Below are positions 1 through 10,852 of a DNA stretch of 64,000 nt, one piece after another; the stretch's first letter is position 1; each line of letters starts with the position of its first letter. Source of the DNA: Promerops cafer (lineage: Eukaryota > Chordata > Aves > Passeriformes > Nectariniidae). Made by a program: the position numbers and the translations under genes. The stretch lies in the NCBI GenBank assembly GCA_013398275.1, contig VZSE01005864.1:40947-104946 (forward strand), given 5' to 3'. Below the pieces are notes generated by a model. That model had not been told where the DNA came from and made no database searches. It saw only the letters and a program-made list of their open reading frames with translations.

Positions 1-2704
1 GACTGTGATTGGAGAAGGGGCATTTCTGAGTCAGGGTAGTCAGTACTTTCCTTTCTGTATCTCTGGTGCCCTGATGTCCTGTAGAAATGCAAATAAACAC
101 TGTACAGGTGGCATGTGAGAGCTTGAAGTGTGAAAACAAGGTCTTGAAAACCTGGGGGACTACCTTTGCTTCTGTTTTAGACAGCCCTGGCATCTTGGCT
201 GCAACTGGATTATTACTTTCACTCGTGCTGCATTCTTGTTGAGGTCTCAGTGAAATACATTTTTCACTTTCCCTTCGGAATAGCTGACACTATTGTGGTA
301 TCACAGTATGCTGCTAATAGCTGATTCCTGCTCTCTGTATGGGGCAGTATTTCTCAGGAATCCTGAATAAATCTTCAAATAGAGAATGCTGCCTAATGTC
401 AAATTATCTGTATTAGGAATACAGATCTGGAGATTCCATTAACAATATCATAAAATGTCAATAATATGCCCGAGATCCTTTAAAGTATAAAACAAATCCT
501 TTCACAAAGGGAAATCACTCTCTGGCACATGAACTGGCTGTGGACAGAGAGCCATATCCCACAGCATTTTGTTGTTCTCAAGTGGATCCTATTTCCTCTG
601 GGATTTGAGTGTGGTCTAAATGGCAACTTTCTGTAGTTTCCAAGACCTATAACAATTGCTTCTCCCACTTTATTTTAACAGCTCCAGTAAATCATGGTTT
701 GTTGTGACTGGGAGTGTTACAGCTGTGGGGTTTGTAAGCACAGCAAAACTTTCTTCACTGCTGGTCAGCACAGATGGAAGCAGAAGCAATCCAGAGCATG
801 TCAAGAATCCCCCTCTCTCTTGCATGGATAAGCTTAATAAGGCAAACTTGTTGTTGAGGGAAGGCACTCAACTGATTCCAGAAACAATTAGGAATTACAC
901 CAAACAAATAAGCCTTGGTGGTTTGTGTTACTTGGGTGATCCACCTGATTCATCTGCTCAAAAAACATTTCCCTTAGTTATAGGCTTGTTATTATCTCAC
1001 TGAGTTGGAGCAAAAGCTTGCAGAAAATCACTTCTCTTTATTTATTTGAAGTGTTACAGTGGATGCTCATAACTACAGGAGGACTGTTAGGAGATGTGGG
1101 TCAGGGTTCTGAAGATGAACAGAGAATTTGGATGCCCAGATGCAGAAGTCCAAAGAAGACCCTGATTTTTACCACAAAGTGCCAAACTCTTTTTCTGAAA
1201 ACTAAATTTTAGTGGCGCATTATGATAACTTGACTATTAGCCAAATTAGCTACTACTTTTATTCTTCCCTAAAACAAGTTTTCCAAGCTCTTTATGGGTT
1301 ACTGCTGCATGAGATGTGATCAGTGCACAAAGTAGAAAGAGAAATTTGGAGTAATTTTTGCTTTGTGATCACAGAAGTCACCCTGGCTGTGTGTTTTGTT
1401 ATTAGATCATACCTGCAGTTTTATAGGACATAAGATCATGGATTTATGTAGTTAATTTTTATTGTAGTTTATTTTTTGTTAAATATATATTGTATTAATA
1501 TATTTACAAGACAAAGGAAGGGCAAATGAAAATCCTGTTGTCTGGCCAACAGAATTTTGCTGCCAACTCTGAGAGTATTGCTTGAGAAACCAGAGACCTA
1601 AAATGATGTTACACAGCCATAATTCAAGTTTAATCTACTTAAAAGAAACAAGCCACTTGATTTTATATTACAGGAAAATAACCCCTAACCCTACATTCAA
1701 AGGATATTGCAGTGAGAGAGTCCTGCAGGAAAAAAAAAAAAAAAAGGGACATAATGATTTTAATTATGTTATCTCTAAGTGCTGTGCTGTAATATAAAAT
1801 GGAGGTAAATTAGAGTTGTTTGAAGCAAACTTAATTGTGATATTCCTGAATGGGAGTGTTGGAGTTGATGATTTTAAAGCTGATTTTATTATCTGTGTGA
1901 TTTCCTTGCTGTTAAAGAGACAAACTGGGTCTGACTGGAAAAATCTTGTATGAAACACTGTAATTACATCTTGTTGGTCCAAAGAGCTGGTACCTTTGGG
2001 TTCACCACCGTGACTTGGAATCTGAGTTCTTGGACATGAGTCACACTTTGCCACTGGATTTCACAGATTCTTTCTGCAAGTAGAGGAACTGTGACATTCA
2101 AGAAGGCTGGATTCCCTCATGTTTCAAACTATGGTCAGTCTTTTTCCCAGTTTTCTCATTCCAGTCCTGACCACTTCTCTACTTTAGGTTTTCTTCTTGG
2201 ATCAGTCTCTCCCAAACATTTCTTCTTCTAATCCACTGCTCCCTCCTTCCCTGCGCTGCGTTGTCCCAGCTCTTTGTCCTTATGTGGAAATTTCTTCTAA
2301 TTCAATCTCAGTTTCTCTCTGAACCTCATCACCTCAGCTAATAAAGTTCCTCATCATCTATCAGTCACCCCCTAATTTCCCACCTGTTTCTTCCAGTCCT
2401 GCGTTCCCTGGGCCACTCCTTTCTGCCAGCTCCTCCAAGGCTTTCACCAGCTCTGTCCTGCTCTGTCCTGCTCGATGGTGCCCCTCTCTGCCAGCCACGG
2501 CTTTTGTCTCCTGGGTGTATCCCTGCTTTTGCTGCCTGGGTGCTGGGAGGCAAATAACTGACGGTAGTGGAAGGAGAGAGTGAAACTTCTTGGAACTGAC
2601 TTCATGAAACTGGATTTCAGCTCTTCAGGGTGTCTTTTTATTTCTGTGTTTTAGTGTTGGCCTGGCATCAAACATTTAATGTGTCTGACCTCTAAACATA
2701 GTTC
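1..2704. other. Unique AT-rich noncoding DNA
   Basis: No gene, exon or RNA gene is recognisable here. The longest frame (656-1003, plus strand, 115 codons) has no recognisable domain and reads like chance. A 16-nt poly-A run lies at 1730-1745 and a perfect POU octamer word ATGCAAAT at 87-94. The stretch from about 2100 to 2560 is pyrimidine-rich but not repetitive. Nothing else stands out. Confidence 0.6.
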
Positions 2705-2895
2705 AGGAGAGGGTAAAAACGCCACCGTGTAAACCGCCAGTGGGGAGAAGGCTTGGAGGAGATGCCTCCCCCGCCCGGAGCTGTGATCTGGGCGCTAACC
2801 AGGAGGTGGGGATATTCCATGGGAGGATGGAGCAGGGAATCCGCGCGGGGACCCTGCTCAGCGCTGCTGCTGCTGCGCGGCTTCATCGAGGAACA
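2705..2895. promoter_or_regulatory. CpG-rich patch
   Basis: About a dozen CpG dinucleotides fall within roughly 190 bases, including the cluster around CCGCGCGGGG near 2840 and GCTGCGCGGC near 2875. The flanking DNA is AT-rich and CpG-poor. Such orphan CpG patches in vertebrate deserts can mark enhancers or minor promoters. No TATA box, splice site or convincing first exon is visible, so a function is only inferred. Confidence 0.3.
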
Positions 2896-3294
2896 GGGGA
2901 GGGGGAAACAGAGGGCAGAGTGGGCAGCAAGGCAAGAAAATCCCCAGTCTGTTCACCCTTTTTTTTTTCCTCCCAGTTTCTGGCTTAAAACTTTGGTTTG
3001 CTGGGCAATGGATAATTAAGTAATTTTGTAGCTTTGCAAAAGTGTCTGTAAAAAAAGGACGCTGAGGTCTACAGGAGTCGGCAATGCCACCAGGACCAGG
3101 ATTTCTCAAGGCTTGAGGGCTTCTGTCACAGCTGCAGTGTCTGCAATGGTGCTGAGCCTTTCTGGAGAGCCACATCCATAGCTGTGGGTTCAACCAGTGC
3201 ATTGGATTCCCTTTTTCCAGCTGCAAGGATCCAGAAGTGCACCTGCATGGTGTGCCCTCTCTCAGCTTTGAAGGGAACCTACCAGGAAGCCAGA

Positions 3295-3560
3295 GAGGGA
3301 TTCTCACCTGGATCTGTAATGACTGGACAAGGAGTAATGGGTACAAATTGAAAAAGAGGAAATTTAGGTAGGATATTAGAAGGACATTTTTTACTGTGGG
3401 AGTAGAACAGGTTGCCCAGTGGAAGCCTCATCTCTAGCAGTGTTCAAAGCCTGGCTGGATAAAGCCTTGAGCAACCTGGGAGGTGTCCCCACTCATGGCA
3501 GGGGGGTTTGGACTAGATGACATTTAAGGTCCATCCCAACCCCTTAACATTCTATGATTC
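3295..3560 (+). mobile_element. CR1 LINE 3' end (plus strand)
   Basis: This is a 5'-truncated CR1 retrotransposon. The first part still reads as the C-terminal end of CR1 ORF2 (NDWTRSNGYKLKKRKFR, then a stop, then DIRRTFFTVGVEQV in the same frame), followed by the typical CR1 end: GTTGCCCAGTGGAAGC, GAGCAACCTGGGAGGTGTCCC, GGCAGGGGGGTTTGGACTAGATGAC and the ATTCTATGATTCCATG tail. The internal stop and small indels show that it is inactive. 5' truncation and a short octamer-like 3' tail in place of poly-A are normal for avian CR1. Confidence 0.9.
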
Positions 3561-4925
3561 CATGGATTTGTGGATCAAACCATCCCTCAAGGGCCAGCCC
3601 TTGCCCAGCTGAGTGCTGGCAAACTGGAACAGCTCGGCAGGGGCTGCGGGTGGGTGTGCTGGGAGGCAGGGCTGCGTGTGCTGGGGAGGCAGCCTGCCCT
3701 GGTGGAGGTTACATCCTGCCCTGGAGCAGTGATAAAATATGCAGGAGGTGGCTGCTGTGTCCAGGGATGTGCTCCATGGAGACAGAGAGATTGGAACCAT
3801 TCCGACAGCAACCAGAATGCCAAGCACCCCCTTGCTCCTTGGGCTTCTTTACCAACCAGATCCATTAAAGCCAAATATAACCCAATTCCAAAGCAGCTCA
3901 CCCCCAGTAACGATTCAGAGAACACATGGGATGAAAAAATAATGTAGCTAAAAAGTCATAAAAATGAAGCCTATTTGATTAGATCCAAACCAGTGGTATC
4001 AACTGATTTTGCTCATTTAACCTGTCTCCTGATCGCAGTACAGCCATCATTTAGCTGCAGGGTGGATGTGTTCATACTGAACTATTAATCTGTTTCAAAA
4101 TGCCATAACATTTCCATGAAGAACTTCCTAATTTTTTTTTCAGAAATTAAATGTCTGTTTAAAGTTCATTCCCTCCTGCTGCAACTAATTGAAATGAGAT
4201 TTGGTTTATCTTTATGACAAGAAAATGAGATTGAGTTTCATAATAATAACAATAATGATAACTCTATAGATTTTAGGACTAGCAGTTAATAATTATAGTA
4301 ATATGTGGAGATTAGAAAAGAGTAATGCAGCATAAACAGTCCATTGTTATTTGTTGAGATATGGGATTGGGTATCAGTTCATACCATTTTTCTGCTTTTG
4401 TATCTGTTTTTAGTTCTCATTGAATTTTAGACAACTGCATTAATTAATTTCACCCCAGTATCTGGTAGTTTAAGTAACCTTTTGTGAACTAGTGCTCAAT
4501 CTAAGCCTTTCTAAACATGGATTTTTAAAAAGCAAAATTCTTGAAAAGCAAAAACTGAGGAATATAAACATTAATCAGCCATCTGTCACCTCCCTGCCCC
4601 TGGGGGTCAATGATCAGGAATTGGCCGTGTGGGTGACTGGAGCAATCTGAAGGTGAACCTGAAGTCCACCATTCCCAGCTGGTGCCCTGGGGTCGGGAAG
4701 GGACAGAAAGGATCCGTGCCTTGCCCAGACTCTTTGCCCAGTGGTTTGCATGGCAGGGCAGGAATCCTGGGGGCACTCCCAGTTCTCCTTGAGGAAGAGT
4801 TTCTAATCCAGAACCTTTCAAACCTGCGCAAGCGCTGGTGGAATGAGCTCCCTTGAGAACCGCAGTGATTGTGTTGTGCCAAAATCCAGTGCTGGAGAAG
4901 AGCAGATTGTTCTGGAAATGTCTTT
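3561..4925. other. Unique noncoding DNA
   Basis: No gene is recognisable. The part from about 3590 to 3850 is GC-richer and opens several overlapping frames of 90-125 codons on both strands, which is what base composition alone would give. From about 4000 to 4520 the sequence is AT-rich with several homeodomain-type TAAT words. Nothing more can be supported. Confidence 0.55.
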
Positions 4926-5006
4926 CTGTATCTATATGTGTGTGTGCTATGTCTATAGGTGTGTATATCCATATACATATCCATGTATAAAATACATACA
5001 CGTATT
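4926..5006. repeat. Degenerate TG/TA low-complexity tract
   Basis: An imperfect alternating purine-pyrimidine stretch: TATATGTGTGTGTGC, then TATGTCTATAGGTGTGTATATCCATATACATATCC, then ATACATACACG. It looks like a decayed (TG)n/(TA)n microsatellite. No coding or RNA function is suggested. Confidence 0.6.
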
Positions 5007-6329
5007 TCAGTGATCACTCAAAATCATGTTTGTTATCCTTTGAACAGTCCTAGAAGTTAACTTTTATAACTTTGGTTATTTCACTGCTAATGCTGCTTAT
5101 TAAAAGGGTAATGATTTGAGAAAGAAAAGCAGCAATATAGCCCTAAAATTAAAAGGTATATTCCAGAGGAGAGCTACGTGTTCATTTTCCTCATGACAGT
5201 TTTCATTTTTTTTTGTTTTACCTGCTTTGGTTGTTTCTATTTACTGAAATTTCAAGTCATATGTGGAAAACCTCCATATATGGAAAAATACAACTACCTT
5301 GAATCATATTGCCTTCATTCATGATGGGATTTACCTTATAATATAAATAACCCATTGGTTGCAAAGGGCTTTTTGGGAAGTAAGGCAGTGTTTAATGCCA
5401 GTCCACAAAAGTCTGGTCCACAGTGCTTTGAATTGTAACACCTTCTTATGATAGGAATCCAAGAAAACCAAGAAGCCAGCAAGCACAGGCCCCAGGTTTG
5501 TGTTTTAAATGATTTATAGGGTCTGTAGAAGACATGGGAGAAAATCTGATTTGAGACTCCTGACTCTTCAGGAAGTTCAGATTTCTCAATCGAAACAGGA
5601 GCGAAAAAATCATCTTACAGCCCTCCATCCACAGTGGGTACAGAGCAGAACAGTGATGGTAAAAGCTCTCAGCACACTTAGATTTAGGAGCTTTTTACCT
5701 TTGGGACATCCCCCCCACCCCGCTGTGTGCCGTAGAGGAGGAAGGCTGAAGGTTGGATGGGACTGGGGTGAGCTGGCCAGGAGTGCTGCCCGTGTGGTGT
5801 GGGCACCATGGCTTGGGGAGGAAGGGAATTGTCATTGGAACTGGGGTCTCCAAGGGGGACTCAGCTGAGCCCTTTGGGGTGGGAATGGAAAGAATTAGTT
5901 GACACAGAGGACAATTGGCTATGATGGCTCTTTCAGATGGTTATGTTTTATTATGTAAATGCATGTTTATCAGCTTTTTTAAAATGCAGATTAAACACCG
6001 AGCACTGCATTCAACTTGGGGAAGAAAACACCTCTTTGACTCAATAAACCACTGCTCCTTCTTTTGAGCTGATGAGTTCCCTTGTGCCAAAAGGTGTTTG
6101 GACAGTGTTTAATGTGAGTAGTGCATAACCAAATAGGCAGCGATGCTGCTGGCAGAGCTGAGGCTTCAGAGGGGATGCAGGACAAGCAACACCTGGGCAG
6201 TGTCCCTGAGGATATAGACCCACAGACCACCCCTATTGTGCACTGGATTCAGGTGGGGATGAATGCACTGCCTTTGAGCTGGAAAGCAATCCACTGTTTA
6301 ATAGGAAGTGCTGCCTTCCAAACTGTGGG
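5007..6329. other. Unique noncoding DNA
   Basis: The first 400 bases are AT-rich, with enhancer-like words around a CArG palindrome annotated separately. The stretch from about 5690 to 5890 is GC-rich. Frames here (for example 5509-5868, 119 codons) show no known domain. No RNA gene or repeat was recognised. Confidence 0.5.
5274..5283. promoter_or_regulatory. Perfect CArG box palindrome
   Basis: CCATATATGG matches the SRF consensus CC(A/T)6GG exactly and sits inside the 12-bp perfect palindrome TCCATATATGGA (5273-5284). SRF binds such sites in muscle and immediate-early gene enhancers. One site in AT-rich DNA can occur by chance, so function is unproven. Confidence 0.4.
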
Positions 6330-6400
6330 TTGGATTTTGTCTGTGCAAGTTCACTGACTTTAGTGGGACCAAGTAGCTTCAGCAGAATAAGGTTTTGCTT
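6330..6400. repeat. Possible ancient amniote repeat remnant
   Basis: The words GGATTTTGTC, CACTGACTTTAGTGGGACCAAG and CAGCAGAATAAGG resemble the old interspersed repeats of reptiles and birds that carry ATTGACTTCAGTGGGACCA-like strings. I recognise the texture but cannot name the family, and the copy is short and diverged. Confidence 0.25.
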
Positions 6401-6665
6401 GAGAAATTTTTTTACACATCCTGTTCTGCTTCCAGAGCTGCAATCTATCTGCTCTGGCTTTTCCTGCTGACTCATGGCAGGTTCAGTGAAGAAAAACTGT
6501 CTCTGTTTCTTCATTACCCCTGTGATTACCTTATAGCATGGACAGGTTGGCTCCAATCACCTCTCAGGGTGGTGCAAATGAGAAATGACTCCACTGTAGA
6601 GATTGGATGGAGAGACACTTCACACCTGTACTAGTGGGGGAAAAAACCAGTAATGCCATTTGCCA

Positions 6666-6838
6666 AATCACAGAATCACAGAATGCTTTGGGTTGGAAGG
6701 GTCCATGAAGTTCCACACCCTGCCATGGGCAGGGACACCTTCCACTATCCCAGGTTTCTCTAAGTCCTGTCCAAACTAGCCTGAAACACTTTGAGGGATG
6801 GGGAAGCCACAGCTTCCCTGGGCAGTAATTGTCCTGAA
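6666..6838 (-). mobile_element. CR1 LINE 3' end (minus strand)
   Basis: This is the reverse complement of a CR1 3' terminus. It runs from the tail AATCACAGAATCACAGAATG through GGGTTGGAAGGGTCCATGAAG, CCTGCCATGGGCAGGGACACC and GGGATGGGGAAGCCACAGC to about 6838, where similarity fades. It contains only the 3' UTR and no ORF. The copy is 5'-truncated and diverged by substitutions and small deletions, so it is an old dead insertion. Confidence 0.9.
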
Positions 6839-7805
6839 GGAGAGAAATTAGCTATAAGGAGTTAAAAAAGGTTTTTAATAAGGAAGTAGATTATTTGTTC
6901 TTTGCAGCTTAGTTACTAAATAATGAAGGTGGTTTCAGTGGTCTGTAGGCTGAAGAATCAGGTCCAAATATTCCTCTAAAACCCCCCAGTTTAGGGGAAT
7001 CAGAAGTGCTGTGCCTTCTTCACATCATTCCACAGCTTTTATCAGCACTGCTTCCTGGAAGATCCTCTCTCCAAGGATCGTGCTCAGTACCTCTCTGAAT
7101 GCCTAAAAAGATTTTTTTTCTCTCTTTAAACCTGTCACCCTCATCATCCCAGGAAGTTTTGCAGAAGATGAGATTAAAATACTCTTGGAAACCTTCAAGT
7201 GGCCAGGCTGGTTGGTGTGGCAGCACATGGGGACCTCTCCATCCCCTCCAGCCCCCCTTCCACACGGGGCTCTCACATGCAGGGAGCACAATCAATAGGC
7301 CACAAGGGCAGCCCCAGAATACATTTCCAAAGACATGTTCTTGGCTGTCTTCACAATAGGAGATATAATGACACTGCTGACATGCAGTGGCACTGAAAGA
7401 CTTCTGTAATAGGGCTGGTCAATTTTTTTCTGTGTTTAAAGGAAAATGAGGTTTTCTACTATGAATATTTTTCATGACAGGTGCCCACTTTCCTCTGAGC
7501 ATGACAGTGTCTTGTTAAAACACAACACTTCCAAAGTGATGTGTTTAATTTGAAAAGTAATGTTTTTCATTTTTTGTTACTTGACAAGAAGAAGGAATTT
7601 TGCCAAGAGAAGACACTGATGTAGATAGGAAAAAAAGACATAATTTTCTTAGGAAACAAATTACTGTTTTCTCTTTCACTCTGCCTTATACCTACACCTG
7701 TAGGCACACACTTAGATCCTGGGCATCAGTGATAACAATTTTAAAATGATGCCACTTTTAGGGAGACTGTGTGTGAAAATGTATATTATTAAGCACAGGT
7801 AGTGC
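6839..7805. other. Unique noncoding DNA
   Basis: No gene is recognisable. A GC-richer stretch near 7200-7320 opens short overlapping frames on both strands without recognisable domains. The rest is AT-rich and non-repetitive. Confidence 0.55.
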
Positions 7806-7905
7806 TACCCTCCTGCAGATCAACACTCAGGCCCAACTTAGTGTCTTCTGTGAACTTACTGAGGGTCCACTCAACCCCCTCATTGATAAAGATATTAAAC
7901 AGGAC
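7806..7905 (-). pseudogene. CR1 reverse-transcriptase fossil
   Basis: The minus strand reads continuously as PVLFNIFINEGVEW followed by TLSKFTEDTKLG, which matches the palm region of CR1 ORF2 (family pattern PVLFNIFINDL...LSKFADDTKLG). The catalytic FADD box of reverse transcriptase is changed to FTED, so one of the conserved alanine/aspartate positions is lost. Flanks do not continue the similarity, so this is an internal fragment of about 100 bp without the CR1 3' end, probably all that survives of an old copy. It cannot encode an active enzyme. Confidence 0.85.
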
Positions 7906-8519
7906 TGGAAGTCTGTATTAGGTATTTTTGGTATCTCCTGAAGAAAGTTTGTTAGAAGAGAGAAAAATGGAGCCATGGACACACAGATTTGATATTTATG
8001 AAAAGATTTGTTGAGACATACAAGACTCAAACTATGTGGTAAAGCTTTCAAATAATGTTGAAACAGAGAAAACGTTAATCTTCATTATCTGAGGAGCCTG
8101 GCCTGGCCCTGTGACATGGTTTCTTGTCTCACAGTTTTAATACATTTAGACATGTTAAAGCTGTAGACAAGCTGTAAGAGCTTGCACAAAGAAGGAAATC
8201 TCTTTGGTGGCATTGCAAATACTCATCCACTAAACCAGTACTTCTGGCACATATTTAATAAGCCTTTGATCAACATGCCCTGGAACCACTAAGAATTTCC
8301 TAAAGGACAAAAATCCCATTATAGTATTAATTTTTTAGTGCTGAGGCCCTCATATTCACTGAGATAAACATATTGTATTCTTTTAACACACAGTTGAATT
8401 ACCATAAATGTTTTGAAAGGATGACACCCCGGATAATTCATTGGATTTTAATTCCTCTTGTGATGTTTCACAGAAAAGGAGGCCTTTGTTTTTTCTGGTG
8501 AGCTGAGTGCAGGCAGAAG
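7906..8519. other. Unique AT-rich noncoding DNA
   Basis: No gene, RNA or repeat recognised. The part after about 8220 has low CpG and several TTAAT-type words and may grade into the next block. Confidence 0.5.
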
Positions 8520-8689
8520 GATTCTTTGATTTAGTGGCAGTACCTCAGAAGGCGTCGCAGCGTCAGTTAAATGTGCAAGGTAGCCCTCGGGGATGAATGC
8601 AGCACTTATCCCTACCCAGCAAACCATGTCCTGCTTGCCAACAACTGCTCACTGAGTGACAGGGAGAAGCTTTTGATGTGTCAGCCCAA

Positions 8690-8775
8690 GGTGGGGTTCC
8701 CTGAGCACCGCTCCCCTCCCGGCGTGGGGCGGTGTCCGGCGGAGCCGCGGCGGCCGCGCCGACCCCGTGCGGTGG
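8690..8775. promoter_or_regulatory. CpG-rich core
   Basis: Dense CpG (GGCGTGGGGCGGTGTCCGGC, GAGCCGCGGCGGCCGCGCC) lies within AT-rich surroundings. It contains a CGGCCG/NotI-type core (GCGGCCGC). It is too short to meet usual CpG-island length rules but resembles an unmethylated enhancer core. No transcript start can be assigned. Confidence 0.35.
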
Positions 8776-8934
8776 CAGCAGCCACTTCAAACATGGCCTC
8801 ATGAATAGGGGCTCGTTTGACCCTTGACCACGAGCAGCCTCGAAATTGGCAGACAGAGAATCAGAGTAATTTGTATCATTTCAATTAGTTACTAGCTGCA
8901 TAACAGGGAGGTCATGACTTTTTTGGGATGATTA

Positions 8935-8947
8935 TTGCCCATGGCAA
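8935..8947. promoter_or_regulatory. RFX-like inverted repeat
   Basis: TTGCC and GGCAA are perfect inverted arms separated by CAT (TTGCCCATGGCAACC). This resembles the RFX dimer site GTTGCCATGGCAAC with one extra spacer base. Its position inside an enhancer-like block makes it a reasonable binding candidate. Confidence 0.3.
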
Positions 8948-9640
8948 CCAAACTTCAATGTACCATCAGTTTCCAAATACTTTCACTTAATAAATGTAAG
9001 TTCATAAACAAGGCCCGATTGTTGGGGACACAACAAAGCCAATTATCTGCGCTGCTGCCGAGGGAGCGGAAGATGACATAACTTTGTCGGCAAAATCCTT
9101 TTTATTAGCAACAAGAGAAAAAAGTCCCTGATAAATGGCTTTAATAATGTTGGCTGAATGAACAGTATTGATCTTTGACTATGTAAAATGGCGAGGAAAG
9201 GCAAGTTTATATAAGAGCACTGTTGTTGTACTATTGAGAGCAGGCCGGTTTTGTTTCACAGTTTGTTCTATGCACCAAAATTCTGAAATTCTAAAATCAA
9301 TGTTGCCATTGTTGGGCCAAAACAGCACACCCTGACCACAGACAATGCAAAGAATTTCAAAATATAGATAGCTCCCTGATACATACAGATCGGATTGTAA
9401 GAAACATTGGGTTGTTTTTCCTTTCTGAAGAAAGGGCAGCTTGTTCCAGGATGCAGACAATGGTGTGTCTACATGCCTGTGAAACTTCATGAACTCAGTG
9501 CAATAATTCAAGCCTTTGATTTGAAAAATGTTTTGTATGTCTTCCTCCACATCTGCAAATACCTCCACTTTCCCTTGATGCCAGCCAAGAGTTGTTAGCA
9601 GGCGAATGTTTTCCACTTGAGGAAGAAAAAAAAAAATTAG

Positions 9641-10565
9641 GCACGTACATAAGTTTTGCTATTTGGCTTTTGTTTTTTGAATTAAAATAAAGGTTTCCTT
9701 CTTTCATGTCACAATCTATTAGCCACTGGGATACCTGGTATCACAGTTCTTTCCCCTTCACCCCTGCATTTGTAGCAGATTTGACGGTGTGTGGAAACCA
9801 ACACAGGCACTGCGCTGTGACTGCGTCACCTGCAATCAGCTGGAGATGCTGCTGAGATTAATCATGACAGTAGGCAATATTTCCAACATTATTAGAAGAG
9901 AAACCTAATATTTTGGGACATCAGGGATCTCTGAGCTGTTGTCCATCAAACTGAGAACCTTCATTTTCTGCTCCTTGGATGGGTAACCTTAAGTTTTAAC
10001 CATTTCACAGGCAGCAGGTTCACACACACAAACAGGCACGCTCTACACCGTGCCACATGCAGGGAGTAAATCCTGAGCACTCTTTGGAGCTGCTCTCAGG
10101 CACTTGCACAAACAGGGGCATTTTGGTCAGACCAAGCCTCTGTCTCCTCTTTAAGTTGTAGTCAGCTGCTGTTCACTGCCTTAACTCACCCTTTGGGTCA
10201 TTTGTTTGTAAATCTGTGGGCATTTGCAAGACAGAAATCCAGGCACTGGTGTTTGGCAAACATCTGTCCATTCCACTGCATGGCTGCTAAGGGCAATTAA
10301 TTCACCCTGCTGATGGTCTCTCAAATACAATTTTGATGAATCATATTTGAAAAATGCTTAAAGTTTGGGGCTTTAGGTTGTACAAAGAACCCACTACAAT
10401 GTTTAATGACTCTGGATGAGCTGCATCATTTTGAAGGATAGAGTTAATGCAGCTTTTGTCTGAGGCTGAAGCAGTGCAATATCCATGTTAATGGGCTGGG
10501 AATTTTCATCACAGTTTTACTTTTTTCTTGCAGCTGTTGGTTGTAGGTCAGTGACATAAATTTTA
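9641..10565. other. Unique noncoding DNA
   Basis: No gene or RNA recognised. A short CA-rich run lies near 10020-10036. There is nothing else to annotate. Confidence 0.5.
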
Positions 10566-10684
10566 TTTAAGGCTTCATCCTGCAAAACTTTATTATGGAT
10601 GGTAGAGATTATTGTCAGTGATACTGGCCACAGCAGTAAGTGCAACCTTTCATGCTGAGGGCTTGCAGGGTCAAGCTGTGCTCT
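10566..10684. repeat. Ancient amniote repeat remnant (first part)
   Basis: The segment begins GGCTTCATCCTGCAAAAC and ends GGGCTTGCAGGGTCAAGC. Its ends are nearly inverted versions of each other, with AGTAAGTGCAACCTTTCATG near the second end. I recognise this pattern from old interspersed repeats common in turtles, crocodiles and birds (GATCCTGCAAAC...CTTGCAGGATC type) but cannot give a family name. It is diverged and noncoding. Confidence 0.45.
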
Positions 10685-10724
10685 ATTTGCTGGAGTAAGC
10701 AGTGCCTCAGGTTAAAAGATATGG

Positions 10725-10852
10725 GGGATCAGGCTCCTACACTTTGGGAAAATCTCAAAGACCACGCACAGCATTAAGCACATTTAGTTCCTCATGAATG
10801 CAGTGGGAGTTGAAGGCACTCAGCACCTTCTGGGATTTGGCCCAGAATAATT
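10725..10852. repeat. Ancient amniote repeat remnant (second part)
   Basis: Contains GGGGATCAGGCTCCTACAC, TTAAGCACATTTAG and GTGGGAGTTGAAGGCACTCA followed by GCACCTTCTGGGATTTGGCCC. These are typical phrases of an old amniote interspersed repeat (GGAGTTGAGGGCACTCAGCACC...GATTTGGCCC type). It lies about 40 bp after the preceding remnant and may belong to the same insertion. The family name is not known to me. Confidence 0.4.

Larger units (their letters stand above)
8520..9640. promoter_or_regulatory. Candidate conserved noncoding block
   Basis: The sequence texture is that of a vertebrate developmental enhancer: long unique stretches dense in TAAT/ATTA, octamer-like, SOX-like (CATTGTT near 9317) and RUNX-like (GACCACAG near 9336) words, around a CpG-rich core. 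There is no repeat content. The 145-codon minus-strand frame at 9179-9616 shows no recognisable domain and is more likely incidental. Calling this conserved is an inference from texture, without an alignment. Confidence 0.4.

Noticed and set aside
2858..3346. 162-codon minus-strand frame
   Set aside because: Its start lies antisense inside the CR1 fragment and the rest crosses a CpG-rich patch. No domain is seen.
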